From positions 620,001 to 684,000 of the forward strand of contig QEYB01000999.1 of assembly GCA_017562135.1 (NCBI GenBank): a DNA stretch of 64,000 nt, written 5' to 3'. Position numbers and translations under genes: made by a program. This DNA is from Dipylidium caninum (taxonomy: Eukaryota > Platyhelminthes > Cestoda > Cyclophyllidea > Dipylidiidae). Under the pieces are notes generated by a model. The model was not told the origin of the DNA and did no database searches. It saw only the letters and a program-made list of their open reading frames with translations. Positions 1-13,260 of the stretch are shown here, piece by piece (the stretch's first letter is position 1; each line of letters starts with the position of its first letter).

Positions 1-979
1 CGAAGGCTTCAGAAAACGGTTGAAACTGAAGCGTGGTAACAAAAAGTGAGAAGTGGAATAAAGTAGTGTACAAGGCAGAAGAGGCTGCAGGAGTCTTGAA
101 ATAGAAGCGCGCCATTTATGCGGTGGGATTTTATACGGTAACACAGGAGCGTAGAGCATCACACTTCACGCCGACGTCATTTTCACGCCGGCATTTTTTT
201 CTGAATATAAAGATTAAATCAGCAGAAATTTAGTCAAAAAGTCATATAACAGGCAATAGAGTCGACAGGATTCCAATCTAGGTTCAGAGAAGCAGTACAT
301 ATAAAAATGACATTATTGGAGGCCAAGCTATGTGTCGGGGGAGATCAAAAGGCTGCTGAACGATCAGGACGTGGGCCATCGGATATAAAAAGTCACTCAC
401 CACCCGCCAACATCGCCTTCTCAGTGTGGGGTGCGACGCTACTTGGGTGTCGGCGCACAATGGCCTCCAAACCACTTACCGTCGTATTCACCCCCGACCG
501 AGTGATCACCCTACAATTCCACTGACGCACTCGCAGCATTCCTCTCACCCCCAGACGCTACAATCCCTCCACTACACCACGATTAACATCCACACCTCCA
601 AGCCTCCACGCCTCAAGACCAGTTCGTCCCCTTCCGAGCCTCACCACCAAGGTGGTCGGGTGTACGCATTTCTTTGAACTAATGCTTTGAGGAGAAGTGG
701 GCCTCTTCGCAATGTCTGGAAACCTAGTTGGCTCCGTGGAAGCTAGCGGACAAATGGGAAAAAGTGACTTCCTGCGTAGAATCCATCCAGGCATCATTAG
801 ACACCTAAGCCACGATAACAAGTTGAGCAAAAAAGATCGAGTACTTTCCAGTTACTGTTATGAGCGAGAATGGTTAGTAAATGAAGCAGTATCCCTCTGT
901 GTGTGTGTGTATACGAGAGATGATGATGGAATGGAAGGGGAAGAATATGACAAGCATTGAAGAAGTAACCGCGACGTAC
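1..979. other. Left-edge sequence downstream of the last visible FERM exon
   Basis: The exon at 980-1077 ends in phase 2 with a GTACGT donor, so this stretch is intron or further 3' gene sequence. It holds the left copy of a 333-bp inverted repeat (408-740) and a short GT run near 899-910. No continuation exon is recognisable. Confidence 0.5.
408..740 (+). repeat. Inverted repeat B, left copy (about 333 bp)
   Basis: This stretch matches the reverse complement of 4592-4926 nearly end to end, by eye about 85-90% identical. It begins CCAACATCGCCTTCTCAGTG and ends GGCTCCGTGGA. No terminal inverted repeat, poly-A tail or target-site duplication is evident at its ends. The open frames inside are shared by both copies but look like no known protein, so I treat it as a dispersed non-coding repeat. 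Confidence 0.88.
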
Positions 980-3900
980 CGGAAAAGGGCATGGTGGTCA
1001 ACACAGGAGCGGTAGATGCGTTTTGCCAGGGCTGTCGTGCCACAATTGTACTTTACCACATGAACTAGACCGTCTTTCTGCAAGAGACATTAGATTAAAT
1101 CACTAATCTTCCGCAAACTCCTCCTTTGCTTATTTAATCTTGACAAAATCGCAACTAATTACATTATGATTGCATTGTATTTTAATTGGAAAGTCCCCAC
1201 TAATTAGATGCAGTGACGAACAAAAACATTCATCCTCTCCATTGCTCCGTTTGTATCAAGTCTTAGGTACCAGATGCCTCACTAAATGCTGGAGTGGACT
1301 GTATCCACAGCGTTGCAGCGATTGTTTTGCGAGCATATAATCTAGGTAGTGTCGGAAATTCTTTAACCCCAACACCACATAGTAATCTCACCTCGGAATC
1401 AGGGAGTCGTAGACAAAGGCGGAATGAGGCACGCCGATAAGCCATCTTCACAATCGCCGACCATGGATGATATTCTAGGCGCAAACGACCCCGATAGACG
1501 TAAATCCCACCGTGAAACACACCAAGAAAGCGCGGATATTGCTGGAGAGCGTCGGAGGACGGTGAGGGCGAATTGCACGGAGAGGTTGAAACTGGGGTGA
1601 AAAGGAAATGAGAGATGCAAAGAATTATCGTTGATACATGCTTTGCGCCTTCGATTCAGGATGAAGGTCAATTAGTTACTCGGATTGGCAAACGATTTGT
1701 CTGGCCTGAACTCAGATAGACGATGGGAGGGCGGAAGACTAAGGTGGGCTCGTGTCTTTTTGCGACTTGTCAGGCGTACACTTTGAGACCGTCTTGAGAG
1801 CGTCTCCATCGGAAGTCGACGAGTCAAATTAACATGGACTATAGAGCTTGTCGAGTCCTAAATGTAGTTAAAAGATAAAGCGATTATAATATCGTGCAGT
1901 GTTTTAAGAAGTAGGTACAAAAGAAGCTGCAAGTTAATTCACAAAACCTGCCAACGAATAAGATGTCTTACGAGGTCCAAAAGTGCATATTAAATGAGAG
2001 ATGAAAGGGAGAAAGAAGTTTATGCAGACCGGATAGGAGGGTAGGGAAAGGTAGTGCATTCCTCCTTCATCCTCCACTCCATAGACATTAAACCCAACTC
2101 GGCTGAGGTAATGTGGAAAATAAACTATTAAAAGCTGTAGTGCAACGGTGAAGGCATCTGTAAAAAGCAAGTTAACGTCGAATTCCCCAACAGTAGTGTG
2201 ACGAGTTCATTTCTGCCATAAGGGGGCGCTGTAGCGGCTGTTGATTCCCATAAGGTAAAAATAAGTCACATGTTTCAAACTCTCCTTCTCCCAACCTGAA
2301 TAAACACTTTGGTATGGAGTAAGCAGAGAAAAATCCTTGTATTAAAATTATGTTTCATTTGGCATTAACTCGTAAATATCTACAGCCAATCGAAAAAGAG
2401 CGTACAGTGGTGATGATAATTTGGTGAATGATAGATGAGAGATAACAATCCTTAGGCTTAACACAATCTTTAAATTACCGATTTCTCTAATTCCGGAAGT
2501 CGTAACTAAAATTGTTAGAGGTGGCTCAAACTGAAGGGGAGATGTTGGAATATGGTAGAATGGGCAACAAACGGTCGGATTTTGAACGAACAGGGGAGGG
2601 GATTGGGGGGGGGGGGGCTTTAGATCGTGCACAACGACAGTGGAGCAGTACAAGTCAGTGGAAGAGAAAAAAGACGGAGAATTTGTCGTCTGTCAAACAC
2701 CGAATGATGCGTTGTATGTTTTAGTTTACGCATACGTAGGCAAGCCTGTATGGGCCGATGCACGGTTAAGACCACAATTTTGTGAATCACTAACCTATTG
2801 TCAGAGTGTTCTCAAAAGTAATAATTTGCTAGAAAAACAATCGATAATTCTCTAAATGAAAAGCATCCATTTAAAAGAGGAGGAGAGGAAAGCGAATGTG
2901 CAACGAAGTACCGTCACAGAGCATCCGTAAAAGAGCAGATTAAAGCTAGGACCTTATGATGAAACACATCTTTTGGGTTGGAAAAAGGGCAACTCAGAAG
3001 CCCAAACCCAAACCAACGGACAGACGCTGTTGGTTCATATAATAAGGGACAAGGGAGGGGGGGGGCGGAGAAAACGCACCTTAATACGATGAAAGTCAAT
3101 TCCGTAGGTGGCCAACTTCTGGGCCGTCTGAAGGAAGAGCAGATCGGCACGAGATGGAACTAAGCCCCTGAAGTGCAAAATCACCCTCTGATAAGAAAAA
3201 CAAAATTTAATATAAACTCTAATAGACGGTACCAAATGAACTCGACGGGGAAATCTTTCTGTCTACCATGTATGTCAAAATATTTTCACAGATCTGGTCT
3301 AATAGACAGAGCAGTTTAATTGCATAAGGCATGTCTGTGAATGCTGTGAAGAATGAAATTCATGGCAGCAATGGATGAAAGCATCCACCTCTCCCCTCTC
3401 ACCATCAGATGTTTGGCAAGTGGCAATTGCGTTCCCAGGGCAATCGCAATTGTAAAACCCCCAATGCCTCATTTCTCTCTCACACACACACATATACACG
3501 CACACACAAACAAACAGTCCAAAAGCAATTATTTAAAGCAAAAAAACAAAGAAACAACTTCATTCAGTGAATACCTTCATGGTGCATGCAATGACGCAAA
3601 AATAACTACTGCAGGTGATGGCATTGGAGGCAACAATGACAGCGAAGTCATTTATGAAAGTACTTCCCATTGTACCTTCTTGACGTTGGTGATTTCATAG
3701 TTCAAGGGTAAAAAGGGAGTGAAGTGAAAAAAAAACTTTGGAACGCCAAAGCTACATTCGACTGGTCCCCGTTGAAGCTTGTTTTGGCTGTATTTCAGCA
3801 TGGGTTTTTGAAAGAGGCTACCTTCGTTCAATAGGTAGAGAGAAGGCCACAGTTGCACACCTCCTCACCTCCCCTCATTCGTCGGTGCTAGTGAAGGAGG

Positions 3901-6900
3901 CAGCCAGGCAGGGTAGAAAGTGGGTAAATTAGGATCGGAGAGCGAAGTAATCAAAAGCAAATAGGTCGGTCGCATAAACAACTAGAATAAAAGATTAGAT
4001 GAAAATAGTCGTCATGGTCCAACGCGATTGGAGAAATTATTCAGGAAGAAAAGAAGAAAATAAAGTGGGAAGGAATAGACGTCAGGAGAACGTCAGCAAC
4101 TATAGCAACACGCGCAACGATTCACGAGGCAAGAAGACATAAGGCCAAATTTCTGAGGGACTTAAACAAACACAGAATGTGAGAAAAGCCAACGACTTCT
4201 GCCAAATGACGGAGGGAAGAGGTCGGACATGCGCTTCCAAATCCTCACACACATGGCCTGTTAGTTGAGAGAAAGACTCGTCAATCAGTCAGTTACTCCA
4301 ATGCTCTGCAGACCTTGAAGGAGAAGGTGTCAGTGAGGACTGACGGAGGCGAGTGTCTGTCGATTAACAAAGCCTTCATCGCATCATCATCATTCCTACA
4401 TTAATCAACAGATCCACAATTCCATCCAAGTTTGATCTCCTATTCCACTTCATCGACTTCACACACGGTCATCCTCAATGTCTTCCTAAGCAAACGCCTG
4501 CTTTCACTGTCACCTTGTGCGTTAGAAACCCTCATGGACAGGGAATCTGTGGTGAATGAGAGCACATCACTCGTCTCACAGTACACTATCGTCCACGGAG
4601 CCAACTGGGTTTCCAGATATGGCGAAGAGACCCACTTCTCCTCGGAACATTAGTCCAAAGAAATGCGTACACCCGACCACCTTGGTGGTGAGGCTCGGAA
4701 TGGGACGAACTGGTGTTGAGGCGCGGAGGCTCGGAGGTGTGGATGCTAATCGTGGTGTAGTGGAGGGACCTTAGCGTCTGTGGGCGAGAGGAGTGCGGCG
4801 AGTGCGTCGCTGGAATTGTAGGGTGATCACTCGGTCGGGGGTGCATACGATGGTGAGTGGTTTGGAGGCCAGTGTGCGCCGACGCCAAAGTTGTGTCGCA
4901 CCCCACACTGAGAAGGCGATGTTGGTGGATGTACGATAATAGGAGAGGAGAGTAGGATGTTGAAAGTATTTCAACTGAGAACACAGTTTCGCATAACACA
5001 GGAGAAACGAATTTTGAAATTGCAAGAACTCGGGGCTTAAAAAAAACGAATGGTAAATCAGATAACTAACGTTGGCGTCCTGTGTCGAGCTTTTTATTAA
5101 CATGTGGGGATTATACATGTAGGTGATAATTTGAAGAAAGAAAAATATGAGGAGAGTACAAAACACACCGAAGACCACGATGGAATATGGCGACCTGATG
5201 AAGAAAGGACGCAGAGAGGTGGACTAGAGGCGGAGGGTTAGGAGGTCCAGTGCGAGAGGAAATCCACAATCGTTCCGCGGCCTCGGGAGACAGGCCATCA
5301 CCGATGGGAATGGGAGCTGCAAGACCGAGCCGAGTCAAGTAATCTGAGGAATGACTGCACCACGGCACGTGGAGATCCCAGTCTCCGAGCTCTGCTTGCG
5401 CCCAGTATGCAGCCAGGAGAGTGTAGGTAAAAAACGAGCAGGCAAGTCTGGCGAAATTGAAGGCAAAGAGAAAAAAAGACCGATAAGGAGATAGAAAGAC
5501 TACCCAGATTTGGTAAGTTTCAATTAATACAATAACATGCGACTTAAACATTCATAGATAAGATAGATTAAGTCATTCAGACGACATTCAAACCTTTGTA
5601 TTTGGCAAAAAATCAAGAGTATAAAAAGGTAGACTTTGAGAGAAACGTAGAGTGATAAAGATAGACAACACGAATAAAAAAACAATAAATTTCATCATCA
5701 AAATGAGCGGATGTTTACAAAAAGAAAGAAGAAACAGAAGAGATCTAAGAGAGGAAGAGAATAAATTTCGAAGAACACAACAATAGGTTGAAATGAATTT
5801 GAGGACTAAGGGAAATAGTGAAATGTAGGACTAAAACAAGAAGGATAAGCGGAAAGCCGCAGAGGCGACCGTATCGCTTTCAGGCGCATGAGAGAAGAGG
5901 TGGCGTGAAGGGCAGGAGGAAACATTTCCGTTGCTCGACACTATTCCCCTCTTCCCTACCTCTCTCTCCATGCACTCACAACAACCATCGTCGTTGAAGG
6001 TGCGCGCACTCGCCTTGCCTTCTTCCATCCACCCAGCCGCCACTTTCTCATGATCTCCGCACCAGTGACTCACACACCACGACTTTTCACGATCCGCCAT
6101 TCGCCTGTACACACAAACCCTGAGGCGAGCGTGTTGAGCGACCCAAGTCAATCTCCTCCATAGTGGCCGTTTTATGGGTGTGGAGGACACTGTCCTTCCC
6201 CACCACATCTCGTCACTGCAAAGACTCTCCAACACAATCACAACTAACTGACTAACTGCACTAGTACGACCGTATGTACACGTGTCTCGATGCGTTCAGT
6301 CGGGACGAAGACGTGCACGCAACAGGTACTCTGTCACCTCTTTTCCTCTCCTCCTCTTCTCCTCTTCGCCTCTCCTCGCTTCAATTCACCGCGCACACTT
6401 GGGAGGTGCCCACTTCGCGCATCTCCCGTGCATCTGCGGAGTGAAGGAGATGGGGGCTGAGGGAACAAACTGCTCTCTGCACTCACGCTCCCACCACCAC
6501 ACCACCACCTACATGAAGTGTCCATGTCTTCCCCCGTCCCTGCCCACAAAACAGACGCTCATCGAGTCGTGGACTGGGTATTTTGTGCAACGGATTGACA
6601 CGGTAGGACGGCGGCAACGGAGTGAGCACTGACAGGGTTGCCTTCAACCGAACCGACACTTCATTCCGACAACGCGTCGGACTTTTGGCCAGAGACACGT
6701 AAACACCGTGTACCTTGTGTCTGGGTGGGGGACGAGAACAGGCGCAGCTTTCGTGGTGTTCGTCAGTGAGTGGGAGCTGCTCTGTTGCCTGCCCACCTTT
6801 CTTCTCTTCTCCTCGCCATCTCGCGGTGGAAAGGGTGCATGTGTGCACACGTTGCCATCAACCAGAAGGCGACAGGTGGGAGAAAGAGAAGTGGGGCTTC

Positions 6901-9900
6901 TCAAGGCACAACGCACTATCTGCAATGAGCTCTGTCTCCACGATAGAGAGAAGCGAGGGAGAAGATGTGGAGGCATTGCCCTGTGGGCATTTAAGTTCGA
7001 CCTCCACCTGCCTCATTCCACTTCTCCTACTTGGGTGGTTGTTTCCGCCACCCATCTCTCCCACCCTCGCCATTGCACTTGTGTCCTCCTAATTTTTATA
7101 CTCGCTGTCGTCTGAGTATGCTGTCCATGTCTTGTCCAGAAATCGGCAACTGGATTGGATCTTTTCAACGAAGTCTGTCACTACTTGAGTCTGCGAGAAC
7201 GCGATTATTTTGGACTCTACTTCTTCAAACAACCCCCCGTCGCCGCCGCTGTCACCACCACCACCACACCACTGCCGCCGCCGCCGCTAATGGCAAGGTC
7301 AATGCCACCACCGCAAGCTCCAGCATTGTCACCTCGTCTTCTTCCTTTTCCCATCCCTTCGCCTCCGCTTCGTCATTCTCCTCGCGCTCTAGACGAAAGC
7401 CGTGGCAGGCGGAGTCTGTAGAACAATGTGCTATTCATCATCGAGGTGTTCCGGTGAGGCTTTCTCAACCCCTTCTTGCACATTTTCACTCTTTCGCAAT
7501 TTATTTCCCCCTCTTACACCCCCATACCACTACTTCCCTTCACCTTCCATCCACGTTTCCACCCCACCCGTGGGTTGATGAACCCTCCAATGAGGCATTG
7601 TGTGCCTCTTCCTCAACGAAGGGGCAGCAAAGCTTAAGGAATACATTGGCTCTGGTCGAATCGCCTCTTCGCGTTAAACCTGTGCACTGCACTCACCAAT
7701 GGTTCAATCTGAAAGAGGCAAACAGCATCACTACGACTGCCGCCACCACTGCCACTGTAACCTCAACAGCAGCAGCAGTCTCGAACATGCGTCCTAGACT
7801 GGTCCACCACATTACCTCTCACCAAGATCTGGTCCATCGAACCATCTCCTGTCTTATGGAGTGGAAATGGACCTCTTGTCTCCCCTCACTCTTTGAAACC
7901 ATCTCCTTGCCTCTCATTCCAATCAGGCGTTGGGAGTCAAATCAGTGGTCATAATACACCAGTGAAAGCGTGCCCAATAGTTGCACCGCTAATCTGAGAC
8001 GCTGTACAACGTATTATCTCCATTCACTCTATCTGGGGCAATTTGAGGTTGCATTGGATAAGGTCGTGAAGAGGAAGATAAAGATTATGTACATCGCACA
8101 ATCACAAAGGCGCGAAATGCCTCTCGTCGTCGTTGGAGAGAGGCACGAAGACAAGAGGGAGCGGGATGAGAATGGAGAGGAATACAGAGATGGGGGTAAT
8201 AGCACGGAACAGGAACCAAAGAGGTGTGTGAGTGAAGGTAGCCACATACCCGCCAGAGAGAAGATCCTTTCGCAGTTGCAGACAGAGCAGGTAGCGCGTC
8301 AATTCGTCGTAGGCGTCCTCGTGTGGTTTGGGTGGGTAGATGCGCACGCCAAACGAGAACCGTGTATTCTCTGAAGTAAACAATCGCGATGAGCATGTCG
8401 AAATTGCAACACTGTCATCACACCTTCCTCTATGCGTCTCCCCTACATCCAAGTCATTTACAAATTTCAACTCTTTCGAATCACAAGCAAAGGCAGACCT
8501 CGTGTATAAGATCAAAAGGCCTCTTTCACTTTACTTTATCATCCCCCCCCCCTCCCCGAAAGAGGCTGGAACTTATGTTTATCTCTCAAAATGTCGTCAT
8601 CACAACTGATTTTCGACGAGCTTCTCCACTCGTCTTCGGTCAAGTCCGTGAACAGACGATGCTCGTAGGTTGCCGACCTGACTAAACGGATGGCCGGGTC
8701 TTTGCTTAGACTAGTTGCGGCAGTTAAAGCCGTCTGCCGACATATACGCCGCTTGATGAGCATGTCGTCCGAGAAGACGACTGAGGTGGAGCTCTGAGTG
8801 TGTTGTCCCCATTTACGCACAGTCGAGACAAACGGCTAAACACACACAGACAAACGAAGAGTCCTAAAATGTCAGTCAAGAGAAACTTTAAGCGCCAATA
8901 CTCAATCAGTTTATATTCTAAGTCTCTTGGACTACTATCCAGTGAGGATAGAGGACTCGAAACGACTTTTCCTCTTTTCGTTAATGTACGGAAATATCCT
9001 ACTCTTTTTATTCTATATTCACGGCTGCCATCTGAGGGAACATCCAGTAATGGCACCCCTTAAGGGGTGAAAACTTTTTTGAGTTGGTAGAATACAGCCA
9101 AAACCACAAATGTTCCCCATAAATAATGAGAACAGTATTCAAAAATACACCACCGATTCTCACTCAAAATAAAAGTTGCTTTGCGAAGTGCAATCGGAAA
9201 CAGGATTGAGTGATAGAAGTACCTAAAATTTGGGCTACACAGTGTTTAAGCCCCATGTGCGTACGAGTCGATTCAAGTGCGCTCGGAAGCAAATATGCAG
9301 ACCCACTATGTCAAGAAGGCCAAGGAAGGGGGTTGCGTCTTATTACCTATCCCACTTAGAGCTTTTGAGATCACGACAACATTACTGACTTTAGGCAAGA
9401 CAAAAAAGTCGGTTGGGACGTAGGGAGAAGAAGAGTTCGGTGCGGATTCCTCGTGAGATAGCTAAAAGGCGATCGACAGTCTTGTCACTTGTCCAGGAAA
9501 ATTTAATTGTAAAGGCTGCTACCCTCCCGAGCTAGTCAACGATTGTAAAGGTAGCACTGACATTATAAAGTTTTAAATAAGGCATTTAGAGGCTCCTCTT
9601 CTCCGACGTAAACGTAGGCTCGGCTTTGTGGACAGGCCTATCGCTTCTTTTTCGGGTTGAAGGAAAGGGTGCAGATCGCTACAGCGTCGCCACGCCCCGA
9701 CATCAAGTGACCTTTCATAACTGCGATGGTTTAATTAAGACTTTGGGGAAGACTCATGTTGAGATCGCCTTAACTATCATAACCGGTCAAGCAAAAATCA
9801 AACCGGCACTAATGGGGCTAATGACCGTGTCCATCACTTCGAGGCAATGAAATGGGTCCAATGTTCCACACCGTGAAGTTCTTACAAAATAATTTACTGA

Positions 9901-12900
9901 CCACTGCCTGTAACCGTATAGTCATAGGAGCATAAAGACTGCCAAAAATCAGTCCTGATATTGACTCCAAGAACTATTTAGTACGAAATTAGTAAACAAT
10001 ACAAGTGTAATAGATGGCGAACGCCTCCGCCCACCGGCCTTAGCATATTGTTTGCATTTGACAAATATACCTCGGAATGTGTGAGGTGGATAGGATGGAA
10101 TAAGTGATTAGAAGGGGAGGGAGAGACTTACTCTTACACTGATCCATAATCCTACGGTCCGGTTTGAGCCAAAACTGAAAGAGAAAGGGAAAAATGAAAT
10201 GGGATTGACACTAGACAGGGCAAATCTGGCATTGAAATAACGCGAGGTGAGAGTGCACGAAGTCGCATCGGTTAGGTTGAACGAAGGATGTGATGAATGT
10301 TTGGGCATCTTTATAACTACATAAATATAAAAGTTAAGGCAAAAGACAAATTAGTCTAAACTACCAGAAAGAGTGCGTTCACAAAATGAGATGCCAATCG
10401 GTACAAAACATCAAGGGATACATACTAGGCGCCAAAATCAACTCATTTTAGTCAAAAGCATGGTTATTTTCCTGTTCTGCAGTGTAGGGTGGAATGACTA
10501 GTCCCGTAGCCTTGGTGGAGAGGCGACAAGATCAGCTCTGGGATGGACGGAATCTTGAGGCAAACGATGACATGCACCAAGCTGTCAAGGAGGCTAATCA
10601 TGGCAAGTTACTTAACAAACAATGATGGAGATGAGGAGAGGATAGACTGTCCATCAAGCTGCCCGACCGTCACATTTCAATGCATGGGATGTTAATCCGC
10701 ACACTTTTCATCATCCTCTCAGGCCAAGTAGCCCAACCACGACCGTTTTGCTTGACCATCCACATTGTACAAATTGAGTAATTTTCGGCACGCGACTCGT
10801 CCCCTTTCACTGAAACACTGTGACACGCTGTTACGCCATTGCCACGCTCACGAGAGAATAGTCCACTAGACCGTGACGGACTTCGGAAAAGAGTACCATT
10901 TGGCAGTAAGCGAGATGGACTACAGTAGACGTTCATCCACTTTCTCCCACAAATGAACATAAACAATTGCCTTTGACAAGTTCTCGCAGGTCAAAGATCA
11001 TTACAGTGCGCCAAAAAGTCAAGTGAACCCTGTCGTCAACGTGAACGACCTCACCCAAGTGGGCCTACCTTGGAGGCGTCCTCTATTGACTTATCAACTC
11101 CTTTTAAAAAACGCTTACAGGTTTTCATGCAATTTTAAATACTTGAAAGGTTTATTTCCACGCGGTCTCGACAAATGCATTAGAAAAAACCCAACAGAGG
11201 GAAAGCTCATCCTGATGCTGAAAATGTCATTCCAAAGTGTATCCAATGCATCCCCCTGGCTTTTCTCCATCATTTTTAATGTATTCAGTAAGAGGATACT
11301 TCCTTTCGAATTCAGGGCTCTGCTTCAAGTCTCTAGGACTCGAAGCACAAACTTTGGTGATGAGGTGCCTCGGCAAGCGTATAAGACAACAACAACCTAA
11401 ACTCATGTTTTGACTGAATAGACAGAACACTCAGAGGGATGACCAGATCAGCCTCACCTGGACGACACGCATTTTAGTGCGAGATGAAATCTACCACATT
11501 AACCCTCCAGAATCTGTAACACTGAGAGTCTATATCATACGCTTACATCTAACAAATATGAAATTCTCTCAAAATTCCGTGCAACATTTACACACCTTGT
11601 TTAGAAAAGTGTCAGCGAAGTACAAAAAACAGAAGAAATTAAAAATTGTCCTTCGAGTCCAGACAAACAACACAACAGTCATCACCTCATCTTGAAATGC
11701 GATTCTCAAGCGACTTCAAGCTCCATTATGCTCTCCTCGCGAACACCATTCCCAACCAAGCCTCCAGGATGGAGGTTGGAGAGCATGAACTCATGCAGAG
11801 GAGCATTAGATGAACTAAACCAATTTTGATCATCTTAATTAATCACAAAAAAGGATGTTTACTCATTTCGGCGATAGGACCAGACTAAAATTCAAATGAG
11901 GTCACGCGACCTTAAAGTCGCCACAGTTAGCAGCGAAAGTCTATTGACAAGGCAGGTTGTAGGTTAGCTTGAAAGTGGACGGTAGGACAGTCATAAAATA
12001 ATGCAAAAAGGGTTAAAAAAGCAATTTTTCGCGTTGAAAAGAAGAAACTCTTAGTGAAGAAAAGAAGACAACAGACAAAGAACGCAATGGTACAGAAGCG
12101 TTCCAAGATTAAAAGAGATTGTCTAGATAAATAAATATAACTCGTTAGGGCATAGTCTACAAGCATTAAACAAAAATTATGCACCAGTAAAATGAGGATG
12201 AAGGTAAAGCCTCAAATCCATTGGTTGAACATCAGAACACAAATTCGCTCGTAACTGATATTTCACAACTCCTGGTTTGGGCGTGGGTGTTTAGCTGTTT
12301 GCCGGGACTACGTACAGTATGGGCAAGCATACAGAGCTCTACGTCAAACGCCGCCTGGGACGACACACTCATCAAGTGACGCAGACGTTGTCAGACGAGG
12401 CCAGCTACTTGCATTGCTGCTCTAACCACGGTCTGTTAGAGCATTCACCAACGAACTTCGTCTGTTCACGGACATGACTGGAAACGAGTGCAGAAGCCGC
12501 ACAAAAGGCAGTGAGCCAGGCGCAGGAAGACAATGGGAATGGCAACATAACACAAGATCTTCCGGGAGAGGACGATGAAATAGAGAGGTTAATGGAGGTA
12601 AGCGAGAGTGAGCAGGGGCGTATGGATGTGTATGCTAATGGAGGTAATATATTGCGTGTGAAAATGCGCAAGAAGGGGTTGAGAAAGCCTCACCGGAACA
12701 CCTCGATGATGAATAGCACATTGTTCTACAGACTCCGCCTGCCACGGCTTTCGTCTAGAGCGCGAGGAGAATGACGAAGCGGAGGCGAAGGGATGGGAAA
12801 AGGAAGAAGACGAGGTGACAATGCTGGAGCTTGCGGTGGTGGCATTGACCTTGCCATTAGCGGCGGCGGCGGCAGTGGTGGTGTTGGTGGTGGTGCTGGT

Positions 12901-13229
12901 GACAGCGGCGGTGATGGGGGGTTGTTTGAAGAAGTAGAGGCCAAAATAATCACGTTCTCGCAGACTCAAGTAGTGACAGACTTCGCTGAAAAGATCCAAT
13001 CCAGTTGCCGATTTCTGGACAAGACATGGACAGCATACTCAGACGACAGCGAGTATAAAAATTAGGAGGACACAAGTACAATGGCGAGTGGAGAGATGGG
13101 TGGCGGAGACAACCATACAAGTAGGAGAAGTGGAATGAGGCAGGTGGAAGTCGAACTTAAATGCCACAGGGCAATGCCTCACACATCTTCTCCCTCGCTT
13201 CTCTCTATTTCTCTCTCTCTCTCTCTCTC

Positions 13230-13260
<31 letters not shown>

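Noticed and set aside
307..830. Overlapping open frames in the first kilobase
   Set aside because: They are shared with the inverted copy at 4592-4926 and resemble no protein; they are repeat sequence read in several frames.
7031..7954. A 307-codon plus-strand open frame
   Set aside because: It overlaps the left duplication arm in a frame different from the conserved FERM residues, starts inside repeat sequence and is driven by His/Thr/Ala simple repeats. No domain is recognisable.
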